Below, one piece after another: positions 26,336-36,079 of a stretch of 64,000 nt of DNA. The notes under the pieces are model-generated. The model saw only the letters and a program-made list of their open reading frames with translations. It searched no databases and was not told the origin of the DNA. A program made the position numbers and the translations under genes. Each line of letters begins with the position of its first letter. Within the stretch, counting starts at the first letter, position 1. The stretch covers positions 1,719,501 through 1,783,500 of the forward strand of contig JAWPMT010000005.1 of NCBI GenBank assembly GCA_033344775.1. Direction: 5' to 3'. This DNA is from Cytophagales bacterium. Lineage in GTDB: Bacteria; Bacteroidota; Bacteroidia; Cytophagales; Cyclobacteriaceae.

Positions 26336-27865
26336 TTATTTTGTCACGATCATTCTTCGTGTACCTATGGTTTCGCCATCAGCCACCATGACATACACAT
26401 AAACGCCAGGATCGAGCTTATTGGAACTGACATCCAGTGAACGCTTTCCCTTTTCCAGATCATAGTTACCAACCAATGCACCTTGCATGTCATAGATCTG
26501 GAGGTTTGCCTCTTTTACGGACTCTCCAAGGGTGTAATTGATTTTGGTCTCCTGTCCGAATGGATTAGGACTATTTTGACCTAAGGAAGTTTTATTCGCT
26601 TCGATCAAGTCACGAATTTGATCCATTTGACCTGTTTCTATGGCAGACAACAAACTTCCGAACCGCTCAGCAAGCAATTCATTCTCCGCTTTCAAGGCAT
26701 CCAGTTCCATTTGGTAACCTGCCAGCGTGGATTCATGCTCCTGGACTATTTTAGTCAGAATGGGAATGAGTCCTGTGTAATTAACGGATTTGAACTCAAT
26801 TTTCTCTGTTTCAGAAGGCACCTGGTTTCCGTTAGCATCTGTCACAAAAACAGGTTCTACTACGTTTTTTACAAGGTCAGGAAAAACTTCCTCTACTTCC
26901 TGAGCGACAAATCCATATTGTAGCCCTTTGGTGAATTTCATCTGATCCGAATTCTTATAATTATAGGTGGCCGGTTTCAGCTTCATAAAGCTACTGGCCA
27001 CCTCTTGCTTGACAACTTTCTTAATGTCCTTCTTGAATTTTTTATCAGAAGCATGCGTAAGCGTTCCCGACACAAATACATCCCCTGAGAAATAGCCTGC
27101 CCAAACCGTGCCATTTCCTGTGGCCCTTCCGTAAATACCATAAGTGGTACTAAATCCAGCATTGGTATTGGTGATATTCGAATACACACCATACAAATAA
27201 ACGCCGCTACCATTTGCACGATTATCATTCACAATCGCACCGTAAGAAGAGAAATCATCCATGGTGTTATAGATTCCTGACAACACATAGGAAGATCCGC
27301 TTCCAATGCTATTGTACAATCCATAGCCATAAGTTGAGGTATTGATGTCTACGGTATTACGGACACCATAATTGGTGGAAGAAGCGGTAACGGAAGAAAC
27401 ATCAAAATGTGCAACAGGTGCTGTGACTCCCACACCTACTTTCCCATCGGAAGCCATGGTCATCACCTCTGTGAGTGCAGATGGGTTCGTAGGATCCTGA
27501 ATGAAACTAAAGCGAAGTTTGCTATTCACATTATCTCCCCATTCGACGGCAAGATCTTTTATGGCTCCGTTTTCTTTAAGACTGAATATACCAGCTTCTC
27601 CATCCCATTGAGCACGAAGGCCATAGGCCGGGACTTTCACGATGCTGCCAGGCGAAATGGTAGGCTGACCGATGCCGATCCACTGATCTGATGCCCCTAA
27701 GTTTCCAAACGTTCCCGATTCTCTATGCCCGAGAAGTCTCCCAAAGCTGTTGGTTGAGAAGAAGTTTAGGGTGTTGCCATCGGGCTTTCCAATGGTCTGG
27801 GCGTTTGTTTGTAAGCTGACTGTAATAAAACAGCCAAGCAAGAACAGTTGAGTAAGGTTCTTCAT
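26336..27865 (-). CDS. T9SS-secreted protein with S74 intramolecular chaperone domain
   Basis: This 509-aa protein has a signal peptide (1-22), a long beta-rich N-terminal part of tail-fibre type (about 25-270, with repeated short YG-x-Y strands), and a peptidase S74/endosialidase chaperone domain (about 275-380: SDKKFKKDIKKV, SSFMKLKPATYNYKN, QYGFVAQEVEEVFPDLV). A short coiled coil (about 385-420) and a type IX sorting domain follow (NSPNPFGQETKINYTL to TRRMIVTK). S74 domains trimerise beta-helical fibres and then cleave themselves at a conserved Ser. A surface fibre exported by T9SS is the likely product. Confidence 0.92.
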   Translation of the reverse strand: MKNLTQLFLLGCFITVSLQTNAQTIGKPDGNTLNFFSTNSFGRLLGHRESGTFGNLGASDQWIGIGQPTISPGSIVKVPAYGLRAQWDGEAGIFSLKENGAIKDLAVEWGDNVNSKLRFSFIQDPTNPSALTEVMTMASDGKVGVGVTAPVAHFDVSSVTASSTNYGVRNTVDINTSTYGYGLYNSIGSGSSYVLSGIYNTMDDFSSYGAIVNDNRANGSGVYLYGVYSNITNTNAGFSTTYGIYGRATGNGTVWAGYFSGDVFVSGTLTHASDKKFKKDIKKVVKQEVASSFMKLKPATYNYKNSDQMKFTKGLQYGFVAQEVEEVFPDLVKNVVEPVFVTDANGNQVPSETEKIEFKSVNYTGLIPILTKIVQEHESTLAGYQMELDALKAENELLAERFGSLLSAIETGQMDQIRDLIEANKTSLGQNSPNPFGQETKINYTLGESVKEANLQIYDMQGALVGNYDLEKGKRSLDVSSNKLDPGVYVYVMVADGETIGTRRMIVTK

Positions 27866-28050
27866 GGATTAGATTAATTTGTTTGTTTATAATAAAGAAC
27901 TATACCAGTTAATTGTTAATATATTATCTGGCGTGATAGAATAACTAGCACTAACTCATTTGGTTCAAAGTGGAATTTGAAATATTTCATTTGGCTGGTC
28001 TCAAAAAATGAAATTCTAATAAACCACAGGAAGACTCTTCCAGTTAATTG

Positions 28051-28329
28051 ATGATGATGGAATTATTGGCAGAGGATCGCAACAGGATCGTGGAAATGGC
28101 ATGGGAAGACCGAACTCCTTTTGAGGCTATAAAAGCTCAATTTGGCCTGTCGGAAAAGGATGTGATCAAGGTTATGCGTAATGAAATGACGGAAAAGAGC
28201 TTTAAAATGTGGAGAAAGCGTGTCACCAATCGCGCCACCAAACATCTCACGAAAAGAGGTTCGGATGTTGATCGCTTCAAGTGTACCCGTCAACGATCCA
28301 TCAGTAGAAACAAGATCAGCAAGCGATGA
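28051..28329 (+). CDS. TIGR03643 family protein
   Basis: This protein of about 92 aa has the core [27 protein letters not shown]-type helix-turn-helix and a basic tail ([17 protein letters not shown]) that defines TIGR03643, a small family found beside DUF2256 and photolyase-related genes. Several ATGs are possible (28051, 28054, 28057). Its stop overlaps the ATG of the DUF2256 gene (ATGA), so the two are translationally coupled. It may bind nucleic acid, but no function is established. The gap 27866-28047 shows nothing. Confidence 0.85.
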   Translation: MMMELLAEDRNRIVEMAWEDRTPFEAIKAQFGLSEKDVIKVMRNEMTEKSFKMWRKRVTNRATKHLTKRGSDVDRFKCTRQRSISRNKISKR

Positions 28330-28478
28330 AAAAAGGTGATCTGCCCTCCAAAATATGCGTGGTTTGTGCACGGCCCTTTACCTGGCGAAAAAAATGGGAA
28401 AAATATTGGGATGAAGTGAAATACTGCAGCGAGCGTTGCCGCCGAAACCGCACAAAGCTCAGTAAGTCACCCGCGTAA
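28326..28478 (+). CDS. DUF2256 zinc-ribbon-like small protein
   Basis: This 50-aa protein has two CxxC/CxxxC pairs: [16 protein letters not shown] and [12 protein letters not shown], the DUF2256 signature and a likely zinc knuckle. It starts on the overlapping ATGA of the TIGR03643 gene. Its last 20 bases overlap the stop end of the convergent photolyase-related gene. DUF2256, TIGR03643 and photolyase-related genes are repeatedly found together, suggesting a shared role in light-dependent repair or signalling, though this is not proven. Confidence 0.88.
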   Translation: MKKGDLPSKICVVCARPFTWRKKWEKYWDEVKYCSERCRRNRTKLSKSPA

Positions 28479-29955
28479 TGAACTGATCGGCGAGTTCAAA
28501 AATCTTCTTGCGTTTTTCTTCCGCCATCTTATCCAGCGTTCGCGTCATCATGGACATTCGAGGGTTTTGCTCGAATACGGCCCTGTTTTTGTCTACAAAT
28601 CTCCAATACAAGCCATTCATGGTATCCACCCATTCGCCATTGGGATAATGACTCATTTTTCGAATGTAGTTGCCTCCTCCGATATAGGGTTTCGTCGCGA
28701 AAATTCCCCCATCGGCAAACTGACTCATACCATACACATTGGGCACCATTACCCAATCTGCCGAATCCACAAACATTTCCATGAACCATCGATTAACCTC
28801 ATCCGGATGGATCTCGCACAGTAACATCAAATTACCCAAAACCATCAGTCGCTCAATGTGATGCGTAAACCCATGCTTCTGAGCTTTCATAATACTATCA
28901 TCCAATACCGAAATCCCGGACGTTCCGTCATACCAACAAGGTCGGAGCTTTCTTACATGATTAAAGTAATTACCTCGCAAGTCAACATCAAACTCGTGGT
29001 ACATTCCCCGAATGAATTCTCGCCAGCCTATGACCTGACGCACAAAACCTTCTAACGAGGGGTAATGCACTTCATGTTCGCTGGCAAAGACCAGCGCTTC
29101 ATCCAACAGCTCTTCCGGCGTGATCAGTCCCATGTTCAAGTAAGGAGACAGTACTGAATGAAATAAGAACGGATCTTCCTGATCAATGGCATCCTCATAA
29201 GGACCGAACTGTTGAAATCGAAGTGAAAGGAATCGAGACCATTCATCAAGTGCTCCCTGACGAGTCGTGGCCCAGTTAAAATTTTCTATTTTGCCAGGAT
29301 GGTCAGAAAACAGTCCATTGACCAGAACTTTTACGGCATGGGTATGATCTGTTTGCTCAAAAACTTTCCGCTGAGGGATATCTAATCCTTTTGGCATTTT
29401 CTTACGATTATCCAGATCAAAGGACCACTGTCCATGCAGAGGCTTGCCCACTTCATCAACCAACACCCCTAACCTTCGCCGCTGACGCTGGTAAAAGGTA
29501 TGCATAAACGGCTTCTTGACTTGCTTGAGATAATCCTGAAATTGCTCCCGAGTCGTAACAAAGCCTGGTGACGGTCGATATTTAATGGTCAATCCATGTT
29601 TCATACAAAAAAGATTCATTGCTTCTTCGAAGAAATGGTCCTGTATTTCATAAGTGACCAGTTGTTGGATATTATGCTCAAAGATCGTTTGTAACAGCTT
29701 GTCGAAGTAAGTTGTAGATTGATTTTTTTCGTCCAATTGGTGATAGACCAAAGACCAACTCGATTGAATGACTTCCGCATGAGACCGCATGGCTGAAAGG
29801 AACAAAATCAGTTTGTGCTTATGGTACCGATAGTGGGTACATAGCTGATGATCTTCTGCCATAAAGAACAGGGTTTCAGCATCTGGTTTTAATGCGTGAT
29901 GGTTGGGGAAAAGCACATCTCCCAAGATGATCGCAAGCCGATTGTAGTCACTCAT
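28459..29955 (-). CDS. Photolyase-related protein (FeS-BCP/DPRP family) lacking the Fe-S cysteines
   Basis: This 498-aa protein has the DPRP architecture: an N-terminal Rossmann-like domain ([13 protein letters not shown]) and an FAD-binding helical domain with [44 protein letters not shown] and [16 protein letters not shown]. Classic members such as Agrobacterium PhrB hold a 4Fe-4S cluster with four Cys, three of them in a segment right after RRMSDY. Here that segment is shortened to [17 protein letters not shown] (435-451) without Cys, and residue 349, the likely place of the first ligand, is Ser. It probably binds FAD and may repair (6-4) photoproducts or sense light without a cluster. Confidence 0.9.
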   Translation of the reverse strand: MSDYNRLAIILGDVLFPNHHALKPDAETLFFMAEDHQLCTHYRYHKHKLILFLSAMRSHAEVIQSSWSLVYHQLDEKNQSTTYFDKLLQTIFEHNIQQLVTYEIQDHFFEEAMNLFCMKHGLTIKYRPSPGFVTTREQFQDYLKQVKKPFMHTFYQRQRRRLGVLVDEVGKPLHGQWSFDLDNRKKMPKGLDIPQRKVFEQTDHTHAVKVLVNGLFSDHPGKIENFNWATTRQGALDEWSRFLSLRFQQFGPYEDAIDQEDPFLFHSVLSPYLNMGLITPEELLDEALVFASEHEVHYPSLEGFVRQVIGWREFIRGMYHEFDVDLRGNYFNHVRKLRPCWYDGTSGISVLDDSIMKAQKHGFTHHIERLMVLGNLMLLCEIHPDEVNRWFMEMFVDSADWVMVPNVYGMSQFADGGIFATKPYIGGGNYIRKMSHYPNGEWVDTMNGLYWRFVDKNRAVFEQNPRMSMMTRTLDKMAEEKRKKIFELADQFITRVTY

Positions 29956-30354
29956 GGATCAGGTAACTTGCTCAGACTTGCATTAGTTCTGCAAGCAACT
30001 ACCTAATCAATATTCCGATCATTTTCTCTTAGAATTTGATATTAAAACGCCACCTTGCCGGTACTTCGATTGCACCCAGACAGGGAATAAGGATACATCT
30101 GTCCTCACTATCACAAGTGCACATTTTTAAGCCCCTGATGTGCTTCAGATGCATAAAATAGCCTAAAATCAGCAAAAAAAGAGGATGATGAGGTTCATTA
30201 AAATTTTACATCAATACTACATCACCCCCTCGGATTATGGTCTCAGTGCTTTTTGGTCGCCTTAAAATCTTCGATATTGTGCTTCGTTTTGCTGCGAACA
30301 CGTGAACAGGTGTAGTATTTAGAGCGTTCACTTAGAAGATTAAGAGAGGAGATC
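29956..30354. other. Gene-free spacer of 399 bp
   Basis: No open frame with a plausible product, repeat or RNA signature was found here. The only structure seen is GTGAAC near 30302 with GTTCAC near 30326, an inverted repeat upstream of the GH17 gene that could be an operator. The spacer must hold the divergent promoters of the photolyase-related and GH17 genes. Confidence 0.5.
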
Positions 30355-32166
30355 ATGCAAAAATTATCAGCACTTATTTTCATTGTTTTATTGTGTGCCT
30401 GTGGTGGCGCAGAAAAAAACCCTGAGACCTTGAAACCAGCGTCTGAAATCTTTGGAAAACCAGAATACCGGGCCATCTCATTTGGTGGCTATCGCGAGAA
30501 GTCAAGAGAGCAAGTTCCATCTGTAGAAAATCTCAAAGAAGACATCCGTATTCTGCATTCCATGGGCGTCAAGTTGCTCCGGACTTACAACACCCAACAG
30601 TTTGCGCAGGCGAGCAATTTGCTCAAGGCCATTCGGGAAGTCAAGGATGAAGATCCAAACTTCGAGATGTATGTCATGCTCGGTGCCTGGATCGATTGTC
30701 AGGGAGCCTGGACCGGTGACACGGATCACGAAAAAGAAAGCCTTGCCAATAATGAGGCGGAAATCGCCGCGGCTGTGGCCATGGCCAATGAATATCCTGA
30801 TATCGTCAAAGCCATTGCCGTTGGTAATGAAGCCATGATCCATTGGGCTTCTTCTTACTATGTAGTTCCTGGGATCATTTTGAAATGGGTCAATCACCTA
30901 CAAGGCCTTAAATCAGAAGGCAAACTTCCTAATGGCGTCTGGATCACCAGCTCCGATAATTACGAATCATGGGGTGGTGGCGGAAAAAGCTATCACCTGG
31001 ATGACCTGGACAAATTGATCAAAGCAGTAGATTTCGTATCTCTACATACCTATCCCTACCACGAAACACATTTCAATCCTGGATTTTGGCTAAGCCCTGA
31101 ATCTGAGGATGGCTTGTCTGATATCGAGCGAATCAACAAGGCCATGGCACGTTCTATAGAATTTGCCAAGGGCCAATTTGAAAGCGCGGCTGCCTATGTT
31201 CGAAACATTGATCCTAACAAACCGATCCACATTGGAGAAACCGGATGGGCAACCATTTCCAGTGAACATTACGGAGATGATGGTACCAAAGCCTCAGATC
31301 AGTATAAAGAAAAGCTTTATCACGATATGCTTCGCGAATGGACAGAAAAAGAAGGCATTGCCTGTTTCTACTTCGAAGCATTTGATGAGCAATGGAAAGA
31401 CGATGACGATCCTGACGGTTCTGAAAACCACTTTGGACTGATCAACCTTAAAGGCGAAGCCAAATATGCTCTTTGGGATATGGTAGATGCCGGCGTATTC
31501 AAAGGTTTGACCAGAAATGGTTATGAGATCACAAAGACATTGGGCGGGGATGAAGAAGCCTTACTTTCTTCTTTACTTACCCCTCCAAGCATCAATGATG
31601 GCGGCGGGTTCCAGCTTCCAGGCATGAATGAATCCCGCAATCCGGGAGAAGTCATCACCGAAAAAACCCTGGTCATGGTTCCAAAAGACATGGATGCTCC
31701 CTTGGCTGCTGATGCGACTTATCCAAGTACAATCTTCCGAATCACTTCCTGGGAAGGCTCATGCCACCTGGAATTGACGGAAAATGGCCATTTGGATATC
31801 GTCACCGGTACAGGTGACTGGTGGGGTGGCGCCATGGAAATTACAGGACCTAATGGTGAAAACCTGACCGCATTCGAAAATGGCACCCTGAACTTTGATA
31901 TCAAAGGAGACACGAAAGCGTCTTTCGAGTTGGGATTTCAAACCGGGGCTTTTGCTGACGGAGATCAAGTCAATCATTCCATTTTCTTCTCGGCAGATGA
32001 CTCAAATTACCAGTTGAGTGACTCATGGAAAAGCTATTCTATTCCATTGAAGACACTCTCCGAACAGAACATGTTCACCAATGTGCGATCACTTTTCTTC
32101 GTAAGAGGTGCTAAAAATTTCGACGGAAAAAAGATCGAATTGCGCAACATTCGATACGAACAATAA
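30355..32166 (+). CDS. GH17 family beta-1,3-glucanase-like lipoprotein
   Basis: This 603-aa lipoprotein (lipobox IVLLCAC) has a GH17 TIM barrel: RAISFGGYREK, GVKLLRTYNT, the acid/base in AIAVGNEAMI (Glu159), DFVSLHTYPYHE and the nucleophile in HIGETGWAT (Glu295). A C-terminal beta-sandwich (about 430-603) looks like a carbohydrate-binding module. GH17 enzymes act on beta-1,3-glucans such as laminarin, as hydrolases or transglycosylases. Membrane anchorage suits processing outside the cytoplasm. Followed after 45 bases by the GH149-like gene, a probable operon. Confidence 0.9.
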   Translation: MQKLSALIFIVLLCACGGAEKNPETLKPASEIFGKPEYRAISFGGYREKSREQVPSVENLKEDIRILHSMGVKLLRTYNTQQFAQASNLLKAIREVKDEDPNFEMYVMLGAWIDCQGAWTGDTDHEKESLANNEAEIAAAVAMANEYPDIVKAIAVGNEAMIHWASSYYVVPGIILKWVNHLQGLKSEGKLPNGVWITSSDNYESWGGGGKSYHLDDLDKLIKAVDFVSLHTYPYHETHFNPGFWLSPESEDGLSDIERINKAMARSIEFAKGQFESAAAYVRNIDPNKPIHIGETGWATISSEHYGDDGTKASDQYKEKLYHDMLREWTEKEGIACFYFEAFDEQWKDDDDPDGSENHFGLINLKGEAKYALWDMVDAGVFKGLTRNGYEITKTLGGDEEALLSSLLTPPSINDGGGFQLPGMNESRNPGEVITEKTLVMVPKDMDAPLAADATYPSTIFRITSWEGSCHLELTENGHLDIVTGTGDWWGGAMEITGPNGENLTAFENGTLNFDIKGDTKASFELGFQTGAFADGDQVNHSIFFSADDSNYQLSDSWKSYSIPLKTLSEQNMFTNVRSLFFVRGAKNFDGKKIELRNIRYEQ

Positions 32167-32211
32167 GCAAAAAGCAATACTCTAATACCTTTTCACTTAG
32201 CAGGTAAACCT

Positions 32212-35200
32212 ATGTCTGAAACTATTTTTGTTGGACAAACCCCTCTGAAACCAGGGACCGGTCAAGTCGCAGGGAGTTATGAAACACTGGATGGCCAGGG
32301 GTTTTATAAGATCAGCAACTATGACCTGATACCTCCGTTTTTCATGACTATCGTGAGTGACTCCAATCATTGGATGTTTATCAGTAGCAATGGAGGACTC
32401 AGCGCCGGACGGCAAAATTCAGAGCACTCGTTGTTTCCTTATTATACGGATGACAAGATCACGGATTCCGCAGATCAAACAGGAAGTAAATCCATCTTCC
32501 TGGTAAGCAAGTCAGGTAAAAAATATTTGTGGGAGCCCTTCTCAAAGCAATTTGATGGGGTATATGCTTCCGAAAGGAACTTGTACAAACATCCGACAGG
32601 TAATCAGATCATGTTTGAGGAGATCAACCATGATTTAGGATTGACCTTCCGTTACGGCTGGAAATACGCTGAAAATTACGGTTTCATCAAGGAATCTTAC
32701 CTGACCAATCAAACAGAGGACTGTTCGGTAGAAATCCTGGATGGCATCCAAAATATCTTGCCTTATGGCGTAGAGCCTGATACGCAGGTAAAGTCCAGTA
32801 ACCTGGTTGATGCTTACAAGAAAAACGAACTGGAAGTAGCAACGCAATTGGGTATGTTCATGCTCAGTGCTGTGATCGTGGACAAGCCAGTTCCCAGTGA
32901 AGCATTGAAAACCACTACGGTCTGGCATACCGGGCTCTCGGACACAAAAATGCTCTTGTGTGCTGATCAATTAGACAACTTCCGAACAGGAAAGGGTGTT
33001 CACCAGGAAGTCGACATCAGAGCCAGAAGAGGTGCTTACTTCGTAAACGCCAACATCTCATTAGGCAAGGGTGGAGAACAAACCTGGCACCTGGTAGCAG
33101 AAGTAGAGCAAGGACCTTCAGAAGTGGCCGCATTGATCAGGTACCTGAAAGATCAGGGACAAGACAAAGCACAAGCCCTTCAGGCAGATGTAGCAAAAGG
33201 CACCAATCACTTACTAAATCTGATCGGAAAGGCGGATGGGCTGCAATTGAGTGCTGACCAACTAACCGCCAGCCGACACTTATCCAATGTACTGTTCAAC
33301 ATCATGCGTGGTGGTCAGTTCGAAGACCAGTACGATGTGGAGTTGGCAGATTACAAAGATTTTCTGCGCGGTGCAAATCAAGGTGTTTACGAAACATACG
33401 CAACAGCTATCGATGCATTGGCTGCGCGATTGTCTTACATTGATCTGCTTGATTTTGCGAAAAAACAAAAGAATGCTGACCTCTCTCGTTTGACGTATGA
33501 GTACATGCCTTTGACATTTAGCCGCAGACATGGCGATCCAAGTCGACCATGGAACCGGTTCTCCATAGACACGGTAAAAGAAGACGGCACAAAAAACCGG
33601 AGTTATGAAGGCAACTGGCGTGATATTTTCCAGAACTGGGAAGCACTGGCACTATCCTATCCGGAATACCTGATCTCTATGATCTCCAAGTTCGTCAATG
33701 CGTCCACCATTGATGGATACAATCCTTATAGGATCACTCGAAATGGCATTGACTGGGAGAAAATTGAGCCGGATGATCCATGGTCATTTATTGGATACTG
33801 GGGCGACCACCAAATCATTTACTTACAGAAGCTACTGGAAGCCAGCAACAATCATCATCCAGGGTTACTGAAAAACTTATTGGCCGCAGAGGAATTTTGC
33901 TATGCCAACGTACCCTATCGCATCAAGTCATATGCTGATATCGTACGCAATCCGCAGGACACCATCGATTTTGACGATGAAGTAGATGCGCTTACCGAAG
34001 AAAGGTTCCAGGTATTGGGATCAGATGGCAAGCTAATTTGGGGCAAAGACGGTAAAGTATTGAAGGTCAATTTGCTTGAAAAGCTGTTGGTTACTTTGCT
34101 TGCGAAACTGAGCAATTTTATCCCTGATGCAGGAATTTGGTTGAATACGCAGCGGCCCGAGTGGAACGATGCCAACAATGCCCTTGTAGGGAATGGCGTA
34201 TCCATGGTCACCGTTTACTACATCCGCAGATATGTGGCTTTTCTGTTGCCATTGATGGAGGAATTGGATGGCGACTCCCAAATAAGTGAAGAAGTAGCTG
34301 AATTGCTTTCGTCTATTCACACAACTTTCGGAAAATATGAAGGTCATTTGGCCACCGGCATCGATAACACAATCAGACGAAGCTTTGTGGATGAATTGGG
34401 CATCGCCGGTGAAACGTATCGCAACAAAGCTTACGCTGGATTCAGCGAAAGGAAGCGCAGCGTTTCCAAAGGTGACCTGACCGATCTCCTTCAAAAATCA
34501 TTGACTTACATTGATCAGACGATCAGGAATAACAAGCGTGAAGACAACCTGTACCATGCCTACAACCTGGTTAAACTTGGTGAGGGTACCATCAGCATTG
34601 ATTATCTCTACGAGATGCTGGAAGGACAGGTCGCGGTGCTGAGCGCAGGATCGCTGGGTGCAGAAGAAGCACTTCAGGTGATGTATGCGTTGAAAAACAG
34701 CAAGATTTATCGAGAAGATCAATACAGCTACATGCTGTATCCGGATCGTCAACTTCCAAGATTCCTTGAGAAGAACAATATTCCGGCTGATTTTGCAGAA
34801 AACTCGGCTTTATTCAGTGCACTGGCAGCAGCTGGCAATGTCCAATTGATCAACAAGGATTTAAATGGAAACTTCCACTTCAATGGGGCTTTCAACAATG
34901 CGGCGAGCGTAGCAGAAGGTCTGAATGCACTGGAATCAAACGAAGCATTCGCAAGTTTGGTGAAAGCCGAACGTCAGGGCGTGCTGGACATCTTCGAAAA
35001 GATGTTCAATCACTATGCATTCACAGGAAGATCGGGGACCTTCTACGGATACGAAGGCCTGGGCAGCATCTATTGGCACATGGTGAGCAAGCTGGTACTG
35101 GCCATCGCTGAGAATTTCCACAACGCCAAAAGAGATGGCGTGCAGTGGGAAATATTGGGACAATTGATGGAATTCTACTATTCCACCCGTGCAGGGATCG

Positions 35201-35664
35201 GCCTGAATAAATCCCCGGATCTGTATGGCGCCTTCCCTACTGATCCATATTCGCATACGCCTGGCAACAAAGGCGCTCAACAGCCTGGCATGACGGGTCA
35301 GGTGAAAGAAGATGTGATCAACCGATGGTTTGAACTGGGTGTACTGGTACATGGAGGTAAGATCCACTTTGAGTCAGGACTTTTGAGAGACAATGAATTC
35401 CTGGAGGCATCCACCAACTTCGACTATTACGATTTGGAGGATATCCTTCAAAGTGTGGCGCTCGACGCAGGAACTTTAGGATTTACTTACTGTCAGGTGC
35501 CTTTTGTATATCACAAGGATGGCGAGCAAAAAGTGAGCCTCGCTTTCAGTGACGGAAGCACACAGGAAATCGCAGGACTAGAACTGTCAGCAGAGATCAG
35601 CCAGGAGATCTTCCAGCGAACAGGAAAAGTGACACAAGTCACCGTATCAGGGATCAGACCCTGA
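32212..35664 (+). CDS. Large glycosidase/phosphorylase-like protein, probably GH149 beta-1,3-glucan phosphorylase
   Basis: This 1150-aa protein without a signal peptide is cytosolic. It has an N-terminal beta-sandwich (about 20-300: GFYKISNYDLIPPFFMTIVSDSNHWMFISSNGG) and an (alpha/alpha)6-type helical region (about 350-1000: YWGDHQIIYLQKLLEAS, GSIYWHMVSKLVLAIAEN) with a small C-terminal beta domain. This layout and length fit clan GH-Q-type phosphorylases. GH149 enzymes are about this size and their bacterial genes often lie beside GH17 genes, as here. The expected reaction is phosphorolysis of beta-1,3-oligoglucans to glucose-1-phosphate. The family assignment is from architecture and context, not from an alignment. 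Confidence 0.65.
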   Translation: MSETIFVGQTPLKPGTGQVAGSYETLDGQGFYKISNYDLIPPFFMTIVSDSNHWMFISSNGGLSAGRQNSEHSLFPYYTDDKITDSADQTGSKSIFLVSKSGKKYLWEPFSKQFDGVYASERNLYKHPTGNQIMFEEINHDLGLTFRYGWKYAENYGFIKESYLTNQTEDCSVEILDGIQNILPYGVEPDTQVKSSNLVDAYKKNELEVATQLGMFMLSAVIVDKPVPSEALKTTTVWHTGLSDTKMLLCADQLDNFRTGKGVHQEVDIRARRGAYFVNANISLGKGGEQTWHLVAEVEQGPSEVAALIRYLKDQGQDKAQALQADVAKGTNHLLNLIGKADGLQLSADQLTASRHLSNVLFNIMRGGQFEDQYDVELADYKDFLRGANQGVYETYATAIDALAARLSYIDLLDFAKKQKNADLSRLTYEYMPLTFSRRHGDPSRPWNRFSIDTVKEDGTKNRSYEGNWRDIFQNWEALALSYPEYLISMISKFVNASTIDGYNPYRITRNGIDWEKIEPDDPWSFIGYWGDHQIIYLQKLLEASNNHHPGLLKNLLAAEEFCYANVPYRIKSYADIVRNPQDTIDFDDEVDALTEERFQVLGSDGKLIWGKDGKVLKVNLLEKLLVTLLAKLSNFIPDAGIWLNTQRPEWNDANNALVGNGVSMVTVYYIRRYVAFLLPLMEELDGDSQISEEVAELLSSIHTTFGKYEGHLATGIDNTIRRSFVDELGIAGETYRNKAYAGFSERKRSVSKGDLTDLLQKSLTYIDQTIRNNKREDNLYHAYNLVKLGEGTISIDYLYEMLEGQVAVLSAGSLGAEEALQVMYALKNSKIYREDQYSYMLYPDRQLPRFLEKNNIPADFAENSALFSALAAAGNVQLINKDLNGNFHFNGAFNNAASVAEGLNALESNEAFASLVKAERQGVLDIFEKMFNHYAFTGRSGTFYGYEGLGSIYWHMVSKLVLAIAENFHNAKRDGVQWEILGQLMEFYYSTRAGIGLNKSPDLYGAFPTDPYSHTPGNKGAQQPGMTGQVKEDVINRWFELGVLVHGGKIHFESGLLRDNEFLEASTNFDYYDLEDILQSVALDAGTLGFTYCQVPFVYHKDGEQKVSLAFSDGSTQEIAGLELSAEISQEIFQRTGKVTQVTVSGIRP

Positions 35665-35813
35665 TCTATCTTTTCATAAAACACTTATAGAGGCTGCTTT
35701 GCTATTGAGTGAAGTAGCCTCTTTTGTTTAGTTTATAAAACTGTTTCAAAGGGCAATATCCATTCACCCCCCCCTCTCCGATACTATGAAGTTAAGCCCA
35801 CAAGAATTATAAC

Positions 35814-35939
35814 CGTCATTCCGATGGCACCACAGTGGTGGACCGTGGGCCACTGGCGAATGCCGGAATCTCAAACTTAGCTCACAGAAATAATGATTGA
35901 GATTCCCTGGTCGGGCACCCCGCCTACGCGGGAATGACG
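35814..35939. repeat. Paired inverted REP-like palindrome, copy C
   Basis: The left arm starts CGTCATTCCG and ends CCGGAATCTCAA. The right arm starts TTGAGATTCCC and ends GGGAATGACG, so the ends match copy B at 7063-7142. The left arm carries an inner imperfect palindrome (CACAGTGGTGG with CCACTGG). It lies in the gap 35665-36079, which otherwise shows no gene. Confidence 0.7.
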
Positions 35940-36079
35940 CTTAACTTAATAGCATTGCGCTCCTTTCAAAAGGAGAGAATTTCATGTCTGATGAATCATC
36001 GATATCCAAAGATTATATCATTTTCAAAAAAGAGTTGCCTGGTATGGAATGAAAAGCTATTTTCGATTCATTACGACAC

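Noticed and set aside
30243-30476. 77-codon minus-strand frame over the GH17 start
   Set aside because: It overlaps the lipoprotein signal sequence of the GH17 gene and has no recognisable product.
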